From NCBI RefSeq assembly GCF_030709675.1, contig NZ_JAUZQD010000007.1, positions 62,001 through 126,000 on the forward strand: a DNA stretch of 64,000 bases, in the 5' to 3' direction. Positions 50,290-58,367 of this stretch are shown in pieces. Position 1 is the stretch's first letter; each line of letters begins with the position of its first letter. This DNA is from Symbioplanes lichenis (GTDB taxonomy: Bacteria > Actinomycetota > Actinomycetes > Mycobacteriales > Micromonosporaceae). The position numbers and the translations under genes are program-made. Below the pieces are notes generated by a model. That model ran no database searches, was not told where the DNA came from, and worked only from the letters and a program-made list of their open reading frames with translations.

Positions 50290-50991
50290 CTACGCGGTCG
50301 TCCCGTCCTGCGTGCCGCTCTGCTGCGTGCCGCCCTGGGTTCCGTCCTGCTGCGTGCCGTCCTGCTGCGAAGTGCCGTCCTGCTGCTGAGTGCCGTCAGG
50401 AAGCTGCCCGCCCTGCATCGGGCCGCCGCCGGGAAAACCGCCCTGCTGGCCGGTGCCACCCTGCTGCCCGGTGCCGCCCTGAGGGCCGAACCCGCCCTGC
50501 TGGCTGGTGCCACCTTGCTGCCCGGTGCCGGTCGTGCCGTCGGAGCTCTTGACGATGCCCGTGGTGATCGCGGCGGTGGCGATGATGGCGGCGACGAAGG
50601 CCCCGGCCACGGCGATTTTCGCGCGGTGCTTGCCGATGCCCGGACGGCTGCTCCCGGCCACCGGCGGCGCCCACTCCGGCGGCTGCCCGGCGCCATCCGC
50701 ACCCCCGGCCGACGCCCCGACCGGCACAGGCCCGACGGGAGAAGAGCCCGGGAAAGAAGACGAGGCCGGGGAAGAGGCAGGAGAAGAGGCCGGCGGCGCG
50801 CCGGCCCACGGCACCGACGGCGGCTGCGGCATTCCGGACCAGCCGGTCCCCGACACCAGAGGCGGCTGGACCAATGTCCCGTCCGGGGCCACAGCCGGCC
50901 GGTTGACCGCGGTGCCGAAGGTCGGGCGCGGATCGATCGGGTACGCGTCGATCACCGTACGGTCGTCGGCAGGGCGTTCGTTGACGGTCAT
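50290..50991 (-). CDS. Single-pass membrane protein with Gly/Gln/Thr-rich exterior tail
   Basis: 233 residues. Residues 1-120 are cytosolic and Pro/Ser/Gly-rich (PPASSPASSPASSSFPGSSP), one helix is at about 125-145 (AKIAVAGAFVAAIIATAAIT), and the last 85 residues are repeats of GTGQQGG and QQDGT type (GGTSQQGGFGPQGGTGQQGG, DGTQQQDGTSQQDGTQQDGT). No catalytic motif. No family recognised; the composition resembles actinobacterial cell-surface low-complexity proteins. Not obviously linked to neighbours. Confidence 0.7.
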   Translation of the reverse strand: MTVNERPADDRTVIDAYPIDPRPTFGTAVNRPAVAPDGTLVQPPLVSGTGWSGMPQPPSVPWAGAPPASSPASSPASSSFPGSSPVGPVPVGASAGGADGAGQPPEWAPPVAGSSRPGIGKHRAKIAVAGAFVAAIIATAAITTGIVKSSDGTTGTGQQGGTSQQGGFGPQGGTGQQGGTGQQGGFPGGGPMQGGQLPDGTQQQDGTSQQDGTQQDGTQGGTQQSGTQDGTTA

Positions 50992-51064
50992 TCGCGGCTC
51001 TCCTCGGTTCGGCTGACCTGCTCCGAACAGTGGACGGCCCGGCTGTGCGGGACCTGTGCCGCCG

Positions 51065-52027
51065 TTAGGCCACGGATGTGGGTGCGGGCGGCAGGTCGTC
51101 GAGGAAGTCGCCGGTCGGGGCGAAGAACAGCGACCCGGTGCGCGGCGTCGAGAAGTCGAGGATCCGGTCGTACGTGCCGTAGGGCTGGCCCAGGAACATG
51201 CGGCGCAGCATCAGCTCGGGGACGTCGGGCGTGGCCGCGTACGCGATGTAGTAGGTCCCGAACTCGCCCTGCGCGACCGAGCCGAACGGCATGTTGTCGC
51301 GCAGGATCTTGAGCTCGTTGCCCTCGTGGTCCTCGACGACGTTGAGGGCCAGGTGCGAGTCGGGCGCCTTGTCCTCGATCTCCATGTTGTCGGCCTTGGT
51401 GCGGCCGATGACCGCTTCCTGCTGCTCGGTCGTGAGCTTGTTCCAGGCGGCCATGTCGTGCACGTACTTCTGCACCATGACGTAGCTGCCGCCCGCGAAC
51501 GAAGGGTCCTCGTCGCCGACCAGCACGGCCCGCTCGGCGATCACGCCGGTCGGGTTCTCGGTGCCGTCGACGAAGCCGAGCAGGTCGCGCTCGTCGAAGT
51601 ACTTGAAGCCGTGGGTCTCGTCGACGATGTCGGCGGCGCCGGCGAGCCGCTGGCCGATCTTGGTGGCCAGCTCGAAGCAGACGTCCTGCTGCCCGGCGCG
51701 CAGGTGGAAGAGCAGGTCGCCGGGGGTGGCGATCGCCGTGTGCACCGGGCCCTTCCACTGGCGGAAGCGGTGCAGCTGCGCCGGGCGGGGGCCGGCGAAG
51801 AGCCTGTCCCACAGCTCGGAGCCGATGCCGGTCACGCAGGAGAGCTGGGCGGCGGGGACGCGGAAGCCGACCGAGCGCTGCAGACCGCTGAGGTCCTCCA
51901 GCAAGCCGCGGACGGCCTCCTCCCCGCCCTCGCGCACGGTGGCCACCAGGAAGATCGCGGCGTCGGTGAGCGGCGCGAGCACGGCCTGGGAGACGACGGT
52001 CGGAGCAACTGATCGAGGCGCTGTCAC
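51065..52027 (-). CDS. DyP-type heme peroxidase
   Basis: 320 residues. The family's distal motif GxxDG is in LLGFVDGTENPTGV (near residue 150), the proximal heme His candidate in DSHLALNVVED (near 220), and the conserved end FLGQPYGTYDRILDFSTPRT plus GSLFFAPTGDFLDDL. No Tat signal (start MTAPRSVAPTVVSQAV), so a cytoplasmic or encapsulin-cargo B-type enzyme; the C-terminal PPAPTSVA is short and does not clearly match an encapsulin cargo peptide. Oxidises dyes, lignin-like phenols or peroxide. Confidence 0.92.
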   Translation of the reverse strand: MTAPRSVAPTVVSQAVLAPLTDAAIFLVATVREGGEEAVRGLLEDLSGLQRSVGFRVPAAQLSCVTGIGSELWDRLFAGPRPAQLHRFRQWKGPVHTAIATPGDLLFHLRAGQQDVCFELATKIGQRLAGAADIVDETHGFKYFDERDLLGFVDGTENPTGVIAERAVLVGDEDPSFAGGSYVMVQKYVHDMAAWNKLTTEQQEAVIGRTKADNMEIEDKAPDSHLALNVVEDHEGNELKILRDNMPFGSVAQGEFGTYYIAYAATPDVPELMLRRMFLGQPYGTYDRILDFSTPRTGSLFFAPTGDFLDDLPPAPTSVA

Positions 52028-52144
52028 ACGCCGCAGCCTACAAAGATCCTCGTGCGCATGGGCGTGACGATGTCCGCGAGGGCAGAGAGGCCGTGTCGGT
52101 GGAATGTCGGCGCCGTGTCAGCGGGGGAGCGCACCCTGGTCCGC

Positions 52145-53101
52145 ATGACAGCAGATCTGATCATCGAGGCCGAGGGTCTCGTCAAGCGCTTCGGCAAGAC
52201 CGAGGCGCTGCGCGGCGTCGACCTCGCCGTGCCGCGCGGCACCGTGCTCGGCGTGCTCGGCCCCAACGGCGCCGGGAAGACCACGACCGTCAACATCCTC
52301 TCCACCCTGCTCGCCCCGGACGGCGGCAGCGCCCGGATCGGCGGCTTCGACGTCGTCAAGGACGCGGCCCGGGTGCGCCGCACGATCGGCCTCACCGGCC
52401 AGTACGCGTCGGTCGACGAGGACCTCACCGGCCGGCAGAACCTCGAACTCTTCGGCACGCTGCTCGACCTGGGCCGCGCGGGGGCGCGGAAACGGGCCGC
52501 CGAGCTGCTGGAGTGGTTCGACCTCACGGACGCCGCGGACCGGATGGCCAAGACCTACTCGGGCGGCATGCGGCGGCGCCTCGACCTGGCCGCGAGCCTG
52601 GTCGGGTCGCCCGAGGTGATCTTCCTCGACGAGCCGACGACGGGGCTCGACCCGGCCAAGCGCGAGGAGATGTGGGACGTCGTCCGCATGCTCGTCGCGG
52701 GCGGCTCGACCGTGCTGCTCACCACGCAATATCTGGAGGAGGCGGACGCGCTGGCCGACGCGATCACCGTGATCGACCACGGCCGGGTGATCGCGCACGA
52801 CACCCCGGACGGGCTCAAGCGCGTGGTCGGCGGTCAGACCCTGGAGGTACGCCCAGCCGCCGCGAGTGACCTGCCTCGGGCCGCCGCGATCCTCGCCGAG
52901 GTCTCCGCCGGTGACACCGCCGAGGAGATCCGCAAGGGGGTGCTCGCCGTGCCCGTGAAGGACGACGCCGCGCTCACCACGGCGGTCGCCCGGCTCGCCG
53001 CCGCGAACGTGACCGTCACCGAGCTGTCCCTGCACCTGCCCAGCCTCGACGAGGTCTTCTTCACCCTGACCGGCCAGCCCCAGGAAGAGGTAGCAGCATG
53101 A
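52145..53101 (+). CDS. ABC exporter ATP-binding protein (DrrA-like)
   Basis: 318 residues from ATG 52145; no good Shine-Dalgarno is near it, so an upstream start (to 52112) is possible. Walker A GPNGAGKTTTVNIL (residues 40-53), signature YSGGMRRRLDLAASLV near 139, Walker B VIFLDEPTTGLDP near 160, plus the DrrA-like C-terminal domain SLDEVFFTLTG. Pairs with the permease encoded 4 bases upstream of its stop. Drug or polyketide/glycan export typical of this subgroup. Confidence 0.93.
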   Translation: MTADLIIEAEGLVKRFGKTEALRGVDLAVPRGTVLGVLGPNGAGKTTTVNILSTLLAPDGGSARIGGFDVVKDAARVRRTIGLTGQYASVDEDLTGRQNLELFGTLLDLGRAGARKRAAELLEWFDLTDAADRMAKTYSGGMRRRLDLAASLVGSPEVIFLDEPTTGLDPAKREEMWDVVRMLVAGGSTVLLTTQYLEEADALADAITVIDHGRVIAHDTPDGLKRVVGGQTLEVRPAAASDLPRAAAILAEVSAGDTAEEIRKGVLAVPVKDDAALTTAVARLAAANVTVTELSLHLPSLDEVFFTLTGQPQEEVAA

Positions 53102-53931
53102 CCACTCTCATCTCCCCGCAGCGCGCCGGTGGCAAGCCCGTCCCCGTGGCGGCGGCGCAGCCGAACCCACGCCCGCTCCGGCTCATACGCCATTCCCTCG
53201 CGCTCATGAAACGCAGCTTGATCAAGACCTGGCGCACGCCGGAGGCGCTGATCGACGTCACGCTGCAGCCGGCGCTGTTCCTGGTCATCTTCGTCTACAT
53301 CTTCGGCGGGGCGATCTCCGGCAGCACCCACGACTACCTGCAGTACCTGCTGCCGGGCATTCTCGGCCAGACCATCGCCACGGGCTGCATCGCCATCGGC
53401 GTCAACCTCAACACCGACCTGGCCAAGGGCATCTTCGACCGGTTCCGGTCGCTGCCCATCCCGCGGTCGGCGCCGCTGATCGGGGCGGTGCTGGGCGACG
53501 TCATCCGCTACGTGATCGTCACCGTGGTCACGCTGGCCATCGGCTATCTGATGGGCTTCCGGATCACCACCGATCCGTTCAGTGCCATCGCCGGCTGCCT
53601 GCTGGCGGTCCTCTTCGCCCTGTGCCTGAGCTGGCTTTCCGTGCTGGTCGCGATGAAGGTGCGTACGCCCGGTGCGGTGCAGGGGTTGATGTTCGCCCTG
53701 ATCATGCCGCTGAGCTTCGCGTCCAACGTCTTCGTGGGCACCAGCACGCTGCCGGGCTGGATGCAGGGCTTCGTCGATGTCAACCCGCTGACCCATCTCG
53801 TGGCGTCCATGCGCGGGCTCTTCCTCGGTACGCCGCTCGGCAATCACGTGTGGTGGACGCTCGCGTGGTGCGCCGGCTTCGTGATCGTCTTCCTGCCGCT
53901 GGCCCTTCGGGCGTACCGGAAAAAGGTCTGA
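53098..53931 (+). CDS. ABC exporter membrane protein (DrrB-like, ABC-2 type)
   Basis: 277 residues, ATGA overlap with the ATPase gene. Six helices; ABC-2 features KTWRTPEALIDVTLQPALFL near the start, GIFDRFRSLPIPRSAPLIGA in the middle and PLSFASNVFVGTSTLPGWMQ plus VNPLTHLVASMRGLFLGTPL near the end. Exports a hydrophobic compound with the DrrA partner. The last codons (RAYRKKV then TGA) are repeated twice downstream in 42-bp units. Confidence 0.92.
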   Translation: MTTLISPQRAGGKPVPVAAAQPNPRPLRLIRHSLALMKRSLIKTWRTPEALIDVTLQPALFLVIFVYIFGGAISGSTHDYLQYLLPGILGQTIATGCIAIGVNLNTDLAKGIFDRFRSLPIPRSAPLIGAVLGDVIRYVIVTVVTLAIGYLMGFRITTDPFSAIAGCLLAVLFALCLSWLSVLVAMKVRTPGAVQGLMFALIMPLSFASNVFVGTSTLPGWMQGFVDVNPLTHLVASMRGLFLGTPLGNHVWWTLAWCAGFVIVFLPLALRAYRKKV

Positions 53932-54014
53932 TTCCGGCCGCCGGCGCTCAGGGCGTACCGGAAAAAGGTCTGATTCCGGCCGCCGGCGCTCAGGGCGTAC
54001 CGGAAGAAGGTTTG
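53909..54014. repeat. 42-bp tandem repeat covering the exporter and regulator stop codons
   Basis: Units start GGGCGTACCGGAAAAAGGTC at 53909, 53951 and 53993; the first two are identical over 42 bases, the third has GAAGAAGGTTTGA changes and is partial. The first copy holds the permease stop codon; the second ends in the minus-strand stop codon (TCA 53990-53992) of the convergent AfsR-like gene, whose final codons GTP lie in the third copy. Confidence 0.9.
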
Positions 54015-57000
54015 AGCAGGCCGTCCATGAGCTCGTGGATGCGCGGTCCGAGCTGCTCGAACCGCTCGGCGACGCGGCGGTCCTCCCCGAGGGCCGCCGT
54101 CAGCCGTTGCACCTCGCCGGGCGGGAAGAGCGCCACCACGTTCGTGCCCACGCCCATGCCGAGCTGCCACAACTCGCGCGCGGTGACCCGGTCGCCGCGG
54201 TGCAGGGCCAGGGTGGCGCCGCCGATCGCCCACGCGCCGATGAGCGGGACGTCCCGGGTGGACAGCACCTCCTCCCGGCTCCGGACGAGCAGCCGCCGGG
54301 CCGTCTCGTCGGCCGTGGGCTCCTCCCGGACCGTGGCCAGGGCCAGACGGGTCACCGCCACGGCCACCTGGAAGAGCACCCGGGGCTGGGGCGAGCGAAC
54401 CGGGAAGACCTCGGTGGCGCGCAGCACCGCCTCGGTGTAGCGCGCGACCAGCTCCCACTTGCCGCGCTGCCAGGCCACGTGGGCGAGCCCCAGGTTGGCC
54501 TGGGCGAGGTTCCAGTCCTCGCCGGGGTTGCTCGTCGCGGCGGTCTGCAGGCGGACCTCGGCCTCCTCATCGCCGATGAGCGCCAGCTGCGAGTCCAGGC
54601 TGACCCGCAGGGCCCGCGCGTCCTGGGCGGCGCCGATCAGCTCCATGTGCCGGACGCCCAGGGCCAGCCACTCGACCGCCCCGCTCGTGCCGCGCAGGAG
54701 GATCGAGTTGCCCACCGTCTGCGCCGCCATGGCCATGCCCCAATGGTCGCCGGCCGCCTCGAACTCCGCGTACGCCTGCTCGGCGTCCGTGATCGCCTCG
54801 GCCGGCATCCCGCCACTCTCCCGGAAGGCGGCCCGGGAGAAATAGCCCATTCCCCGCACGTACGCGTCCTCGTGCCCCAGCATCCGCTCGGCCGCCAGCG
54901 TCGCCCGGTCGAACTGCACCGTCCCGAAGAACGGCAGCAGCTCGGCGAGGACCGTGCGCCGGGCCGAGACCGTCTCGGGCCGTTCCCGCATGACCGTCCG
55001 CACCATGCGGTTGCCGAGGGCGACGAGCCGGGTCGGCCCGGTGATGCCGCCGTTGATCACGGTCATGAGACCGGTCCACACGAGCCGGTCGGCGTCGGGC
55101 AGCGGCCGGCCGCTCGCCTTGCCTTGCAGGACCGCCGACCGCAGACGCGCTGCCGGGTCGTCCGCGTGCGTCACTTGCCGGGCCCACTGCGACACCTCGA
55201 CATGCAGGCCGCGCACCATCCAGAACTGGAACAGTGTGGCCGCCACGTCCACCACGGCCGGTTCGTCGTCGATCGCCAGGGCCCACCGCAGGGCGGCCTG
55301 CAGATTGTCCGAGTCGCGCGCGATCGCGTGCAGGACGGACGGCTGCCGCGGCCCGATCACGTCGTCCAGCCAGGACACCGCGACGGTACGGGCCCAGCCG
55401 AGCAGCCCCTCCATGGCGGCCGTGCGATCCCCGAGCCGCACCTCGCCGTACTCCCGGACGGTCTCCAGCATCCGCCAGCGGGGCTCGCCGTCCTCCTGGT
55501 CGAGCACCAGCAGCGACTGCTCGACCAGCACCGCCAGCCCCCGCCGCACGTCGGACCGGCCGGCCACCGCGGCCGCCGCCTCCGCCGTGAAGCGCGCCGG
55601 GATGACCGCGAGCCGTTGCAGCAGCTCCCGCTCGGCGCCCGGAAGCAGCTCTCGGCTCCAGTCGACCATGGCCCACAGGCTGGCGTGCCGCTCGGGCAGC
55701 CCGCGCAGGGCGTCGTCGAGCAGCGCGAACCGGTCGTCGAGGCCGGTCAGCACGTCGTCGATGGGCATGTGCCGTAGCCGGGCCGCCGCCAGCTCCAGCG
55801 CCAGCGGCAGATTGTCGAGGCGGCGGCAGAGCAGCAGCGCGCGGTCGGCGTCCCAGGTGGGCACGGCCCCGCCGGCCCGGGCCCGCGCGTCGAGCAGGTC
55901 CAGCGCCTCGGCGTCCGGCAGCGTGCCCAGCCGGTGCACGATCTCCCCGGCCAGGCCCAGCGGCGCCCGGCTCGTGGCCAGCACGGCCACCTCGGCGGCG
56001 ACGTCGATCAGATCGGCGACCACGTCCGCGGCGGCGGCCAGCACGTGCTCGCAGTTGTCCAGGACGAGCAGGCCGTCCAGCTCCGGCGCCGCGGCGCGCA
56101 GACGCTCACGGGGCGTGAGGACCCGGCGCTCGAGGTTCACCGTGGACGTCGTCTCGCCGCCACCGAGGGCGGCGAGGATCGTGGGGAGGACCTCCGCCGG
56201 CGTACGGACACCGGCCAGCTCGACCACCACGACGGCGCCCTCGGCCCGTCGCGCCACCTCGGCGGCGAGCCGGGTCTTGCCCGCGCCGCCGGTGGCCACG
56301 ATCGTGACCAGTGGCGCATCGGCGAGGGCGGCGGTGACCTGGGCCAGGTCGTCGTCCCGGCCGACCAGCGCGGTGCCGGGGCGCCGCCACGATCCGGGCA
56401 GGCCGCGGCGGGCCGGGGCCTGCGGCTTGCGGGCAAGGCCGTCGCGACGGGGGGCGAGATCGCCCCGGAGCAGGGCGACGTGGACCTCGGCGATGACGGG
56501 TGACGGGTCGGTGCCGTAACGGTCGGCCAGCTCGGTGCGCAGCCGCTCGATCACGTCGAGGGCCTCGGCGTCGCGCCCCTGGGCGGCCAGGACCCGGACC
56601 AGCAGGGCGGTCGCGGGCTCGTCGGGCGGCGTGCGGGCGGCGAGCAGGCGCAGGTCGGCGTCGTCCAGGGCGCCGGCCCCGGCCAGGGCGGCCTCGGCCC
56701 GCAGGGCGACGATCTCGCCGAAGAGCCGGGCCTCGGCCGCCGGCTCCGGCACCTCGGGGAAGCAGGCCCGGGCCTGGTCGGCGGTCAGGCGGGCGGCCGT
56801 CGCGTCGCCGGTGCTCAGCGCCGCGCGGGCCTGCCCGGCGAGTGTGCGGGCCGTGGCGACATCGGTCTCGATCTGCTCGACCGGCGTCCGGTAGCCGCCG
56901 GGCACCGCCACGACCGGCACGCCGAGCCGCCGCACGCGCGAGACCAGCGCCTGCACGGCCCCGGAGGCGTCCTCGGGCGGATCGCCGTGCCAGACAGCCT

Positions 57001-57163
57001 CGGCCAGGGCGCCGCCGGAGACCGCGCGGCCGCGGGCCGCCACGAGCTCGCGGACCACCGCGGCCAGGCGGTCGCCACGCACTGGCCGGCCGTCGACGGC
57101 CAGCGGGCCGAGCAGGGTGATCCGCACCCGGCCATTGTCCGCCACGCCGCCACCCCGTTTCAC
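53990..57163 (-). CDS. AfsR/SARP-type regulator: BTAD plus NB-ARC ATPase plus TPR
   Basis: 1057 residues; GTG 57163 is taken, though GTG 57145 or 57127 is closer to the domain start. Residues about 13-95: winged-helix (VRITLLGPLAVDGRPVRGDR); 100-245: bacterial transcriptional activation domain (ADLRLLAARTPPDEPATALL). An NB-ARC-like ATPase follows with Walker A VATGGAGKTRLAAEVARR near 290 and the ATSRAPLGLAGE sensor near 395, and TPR-like helices from about 600 on. Activates secondary-metabolism or stress genes when ATP-bound. Next to the DrrAB exporter, which it may control. The C-terminal GTP residues fall inside the 42-bp repeat. Confidence 0.9.
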   Translation of the reverse strand: MKRGGGVADNGRVRITLLGPLAVDGRPVRGDRLAAVVRELVAARGRAVSGGALAEAVWHGDPPEDASGAVQALVSRVRRLGVPVVAVPGGYRTPVEQIETDVATARTLAGQARAALSTGDATAARLTADQARACFPEVPEPAAEARLFGEIVALRAEAALAGAGALDDADLRLLAARTPPDEPATALLVRVLAAQGRDAEALDVIERLRTELADRYGTDPSPVIAEVHVALLRGDLAPRRDGLARKPQAPARRGLPGSWRRPGTALVGRDDDLAQVTAALADAPLVTIVATGGAGKTRLAAEVARRAEGAVVVVELAGVRTPAEVLPTILAALGGGETTSTVNLERRVLTPRERLRAAAPELDGLLVLDNCEHVLAAAADVVADLIDVAAEVAVLATSRAPLGLAGEIVHRLGTLPDAEALDLLDARARAGGAVPTWDADRALLLCRRLDNLPLALELAAARLRHMPIDDVLTGLDDRFALLDDALRGLPERHASLWAMVDWSRELLPGAERELLQRLAVIPARFTAEAAAAVAGRSDVRRGLAVLVEQSLLVLDQEDGEPRWRMLETVREYGEVRLGDRTAAMEGLLGWARTVAVSWLDDVIGPRQPSVLHAIARDSDNLQAALRWALAIDDEPAVVDVAATLFQFWMVRGLHVEVSQWARQVTHADDPAARLRSAVLQGKASGRPLPDADRLVWTGLMTVINGGITGPTRLVALGNRMVRTVMRERPETVSARRTVLAELLPFFGTVQFDRATLAAERMLGHEDAYVRGMGYFSRAAFRESGGMPAEAITDAEQAYAEFEAAGDHWGMAMAAQTVGNSILLRGTSGAVEWLALGVRHMELIGAAQDARALRVSLDSQLALIGDEEAEVRLQTAATSNPGEDWNLAQANLGLAHVAWQRGKWELVARYTEAVLRATEVFPVRSPQPRVLFQVAVAVTRLALATVREEPTADETARRLLVRSREEVLSTRDVPLIGAWAIGGATLALHRGDRVTARELWQLGMGVGTNVVALFPPGEVQRLTAALGEDRRVAERFEQLGPRIHELMDGLLKPSSGTP

Positions 57164-57223
57164 CCGCCCGGCGGTGGCGGGCTGCTCACCCGCGTCTTAC
57201 TCACTCGCGCGTTGCTCACCGCG

Positions 57224-58360
57224 TCAGCGGAACGTGGCGAACCGCTTGCGGATCTGGCCGCCGATCGCGGTGAAGTCGCCGCCCGCGCTCATCGCGCCGC
57301 CGTGGGCCACCAGCGTGCGGACGCCGATCACCCCGTTGGCCTGCGGCGCCCACGAGGTGAGGGCGCCGGCGGCGGTCAGCGAGGCCAGCTTCACCCGGGA
57401 GTACGAGCCGTCGAGGCAGGCGCCCTGCGTGCCGTTGCGCACCGAGCGGCAGATCTTGTCGAAGTGCCCGCCGACGTAGACGCTGCCGCCGAGGGTGGCG
57501 ATGGCGACCGCGTCCCCGTCGAAGACGCGCTGCCACTTCAGCTTGCCGGTCGTCGTGTAGGCGAGGGCCCGGCCGCCCTGGCCGCCCGTGGCCGCGTACA
57601 CGTTGGCGCCGTCGACGGCGATCGAGTTGACCTGCGAGTCCGGCTTCGGCGTGAACGAGCGGTCCACGGCGCCGGACGACGCCGAGATTGCCGCGAACCG
57701 CAGGGTGCCCGTGACCCCGCTGACCTTGTGGAAGCCGCCGCCGGCGTAGACGCGGCCACCGGCGAGGGCCAGGGCGTGCACCGAGTCGTCCGCGGCCGGG
57801 CGCCACTGGCTGTCCAGCCGTCCGGACGACAGCGAGAAGGCGGCCAGGTTGCCCCGGGCGGAGCCGTCGATCTCCTCGAAGCTGCCGCCGACATAGAGAC
57901 GGCCATTGCCGACCACCATGGCGTACGGCGCCCCCGTCACCTGGTGCGAGAAGGAGCTCACGGCACCGGAGTACGCGTCGAGCCGCACCAGGTTGTCGCG
58001 GATCCAGCCGGAGACGCGGCGGAAGGAGCCGCCCGCGTAGACGGAGGAGCCGCTGACGGCGAGGGCGCGTACGGTGCTGTCCGCCGCCGGGGACCAGTCG
58101 AGCAGGGTGCCGGACCTCGCGTCGAAGGCCGCCAGCCGGGACCGCGAGTACATGCGGCCGCCCGACTCGGCGCTGGTGAAGGCGCCGCCGACGTAGACGG
58201 TGTCACCGCGGTACGCGATCGCGTACACGGGACCGTTGAACTGGGGCGCCCGGGCCGGGCCGGTCGTGATCGCACGGGCCGGGGCCGCGCCGGCGGCGAC
58301 AGTGAGCGTGGCGGCGACGGCCGTCAGCAGCAGCCGACGCGCGAGAGGCATGAAACGCAC
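57224..58360 (-). CDS. Secreted delta-60-type beta-propeller protein
   Basis: 378 residues. Signal peptide MPLARRLLLTAVAATLTVAA-type, cleavage after ARA (about residue 29). The rest is about seven propeller blades, each with a VYVGGxF strand: DTVYVGGAFTSAESGG, SVYAGGSFRRVSGW, RLYVGGSFEEIDG, RVYAGGGFHKVSG, SVYVGGHFDKICRS, GAMSAGGDFTAIGG. Extracellular; function unknown. It sits 60 bases upstream of AfsR in the opposite reading direction order and 8 bases from the next gene. Confidence 0.82.
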   Translation of the reverse strand: MRFMPLARRLLLTAVAATLTVAAGAAPARAITTGPARAPQFNGPVYAIAYRGDTVYVGGAFTSAESGGRMYSRSRLAAFDARSGTLLDWSPAADSTVRALAVSGSSVYAGGSFRRVSGWIRDNLVRLDAYSGAVSSFSHQVTGAPYAMVVGNGRLYVGGSFEEIDGSARGNLAAFSLSSGRLDSQWRPAADDSVHALALAGGRVYAGGGFHKVSGVTGTLRFAAISASSGAVDRSFTPKPDSQVNSIAVDGANVYAATGGQGGRALAYTTTGKLKWQRVFDGDAVAIATLGGSVYVGGHFDKICRSVRNGTQGACLDGSYSRVKLASLTAAGALTSWAPQANGVIGVRTLVAHGGAMSAGGDFTAIGGQIRKRFATFR

Positions 58361-58367
58361 ATATCAG

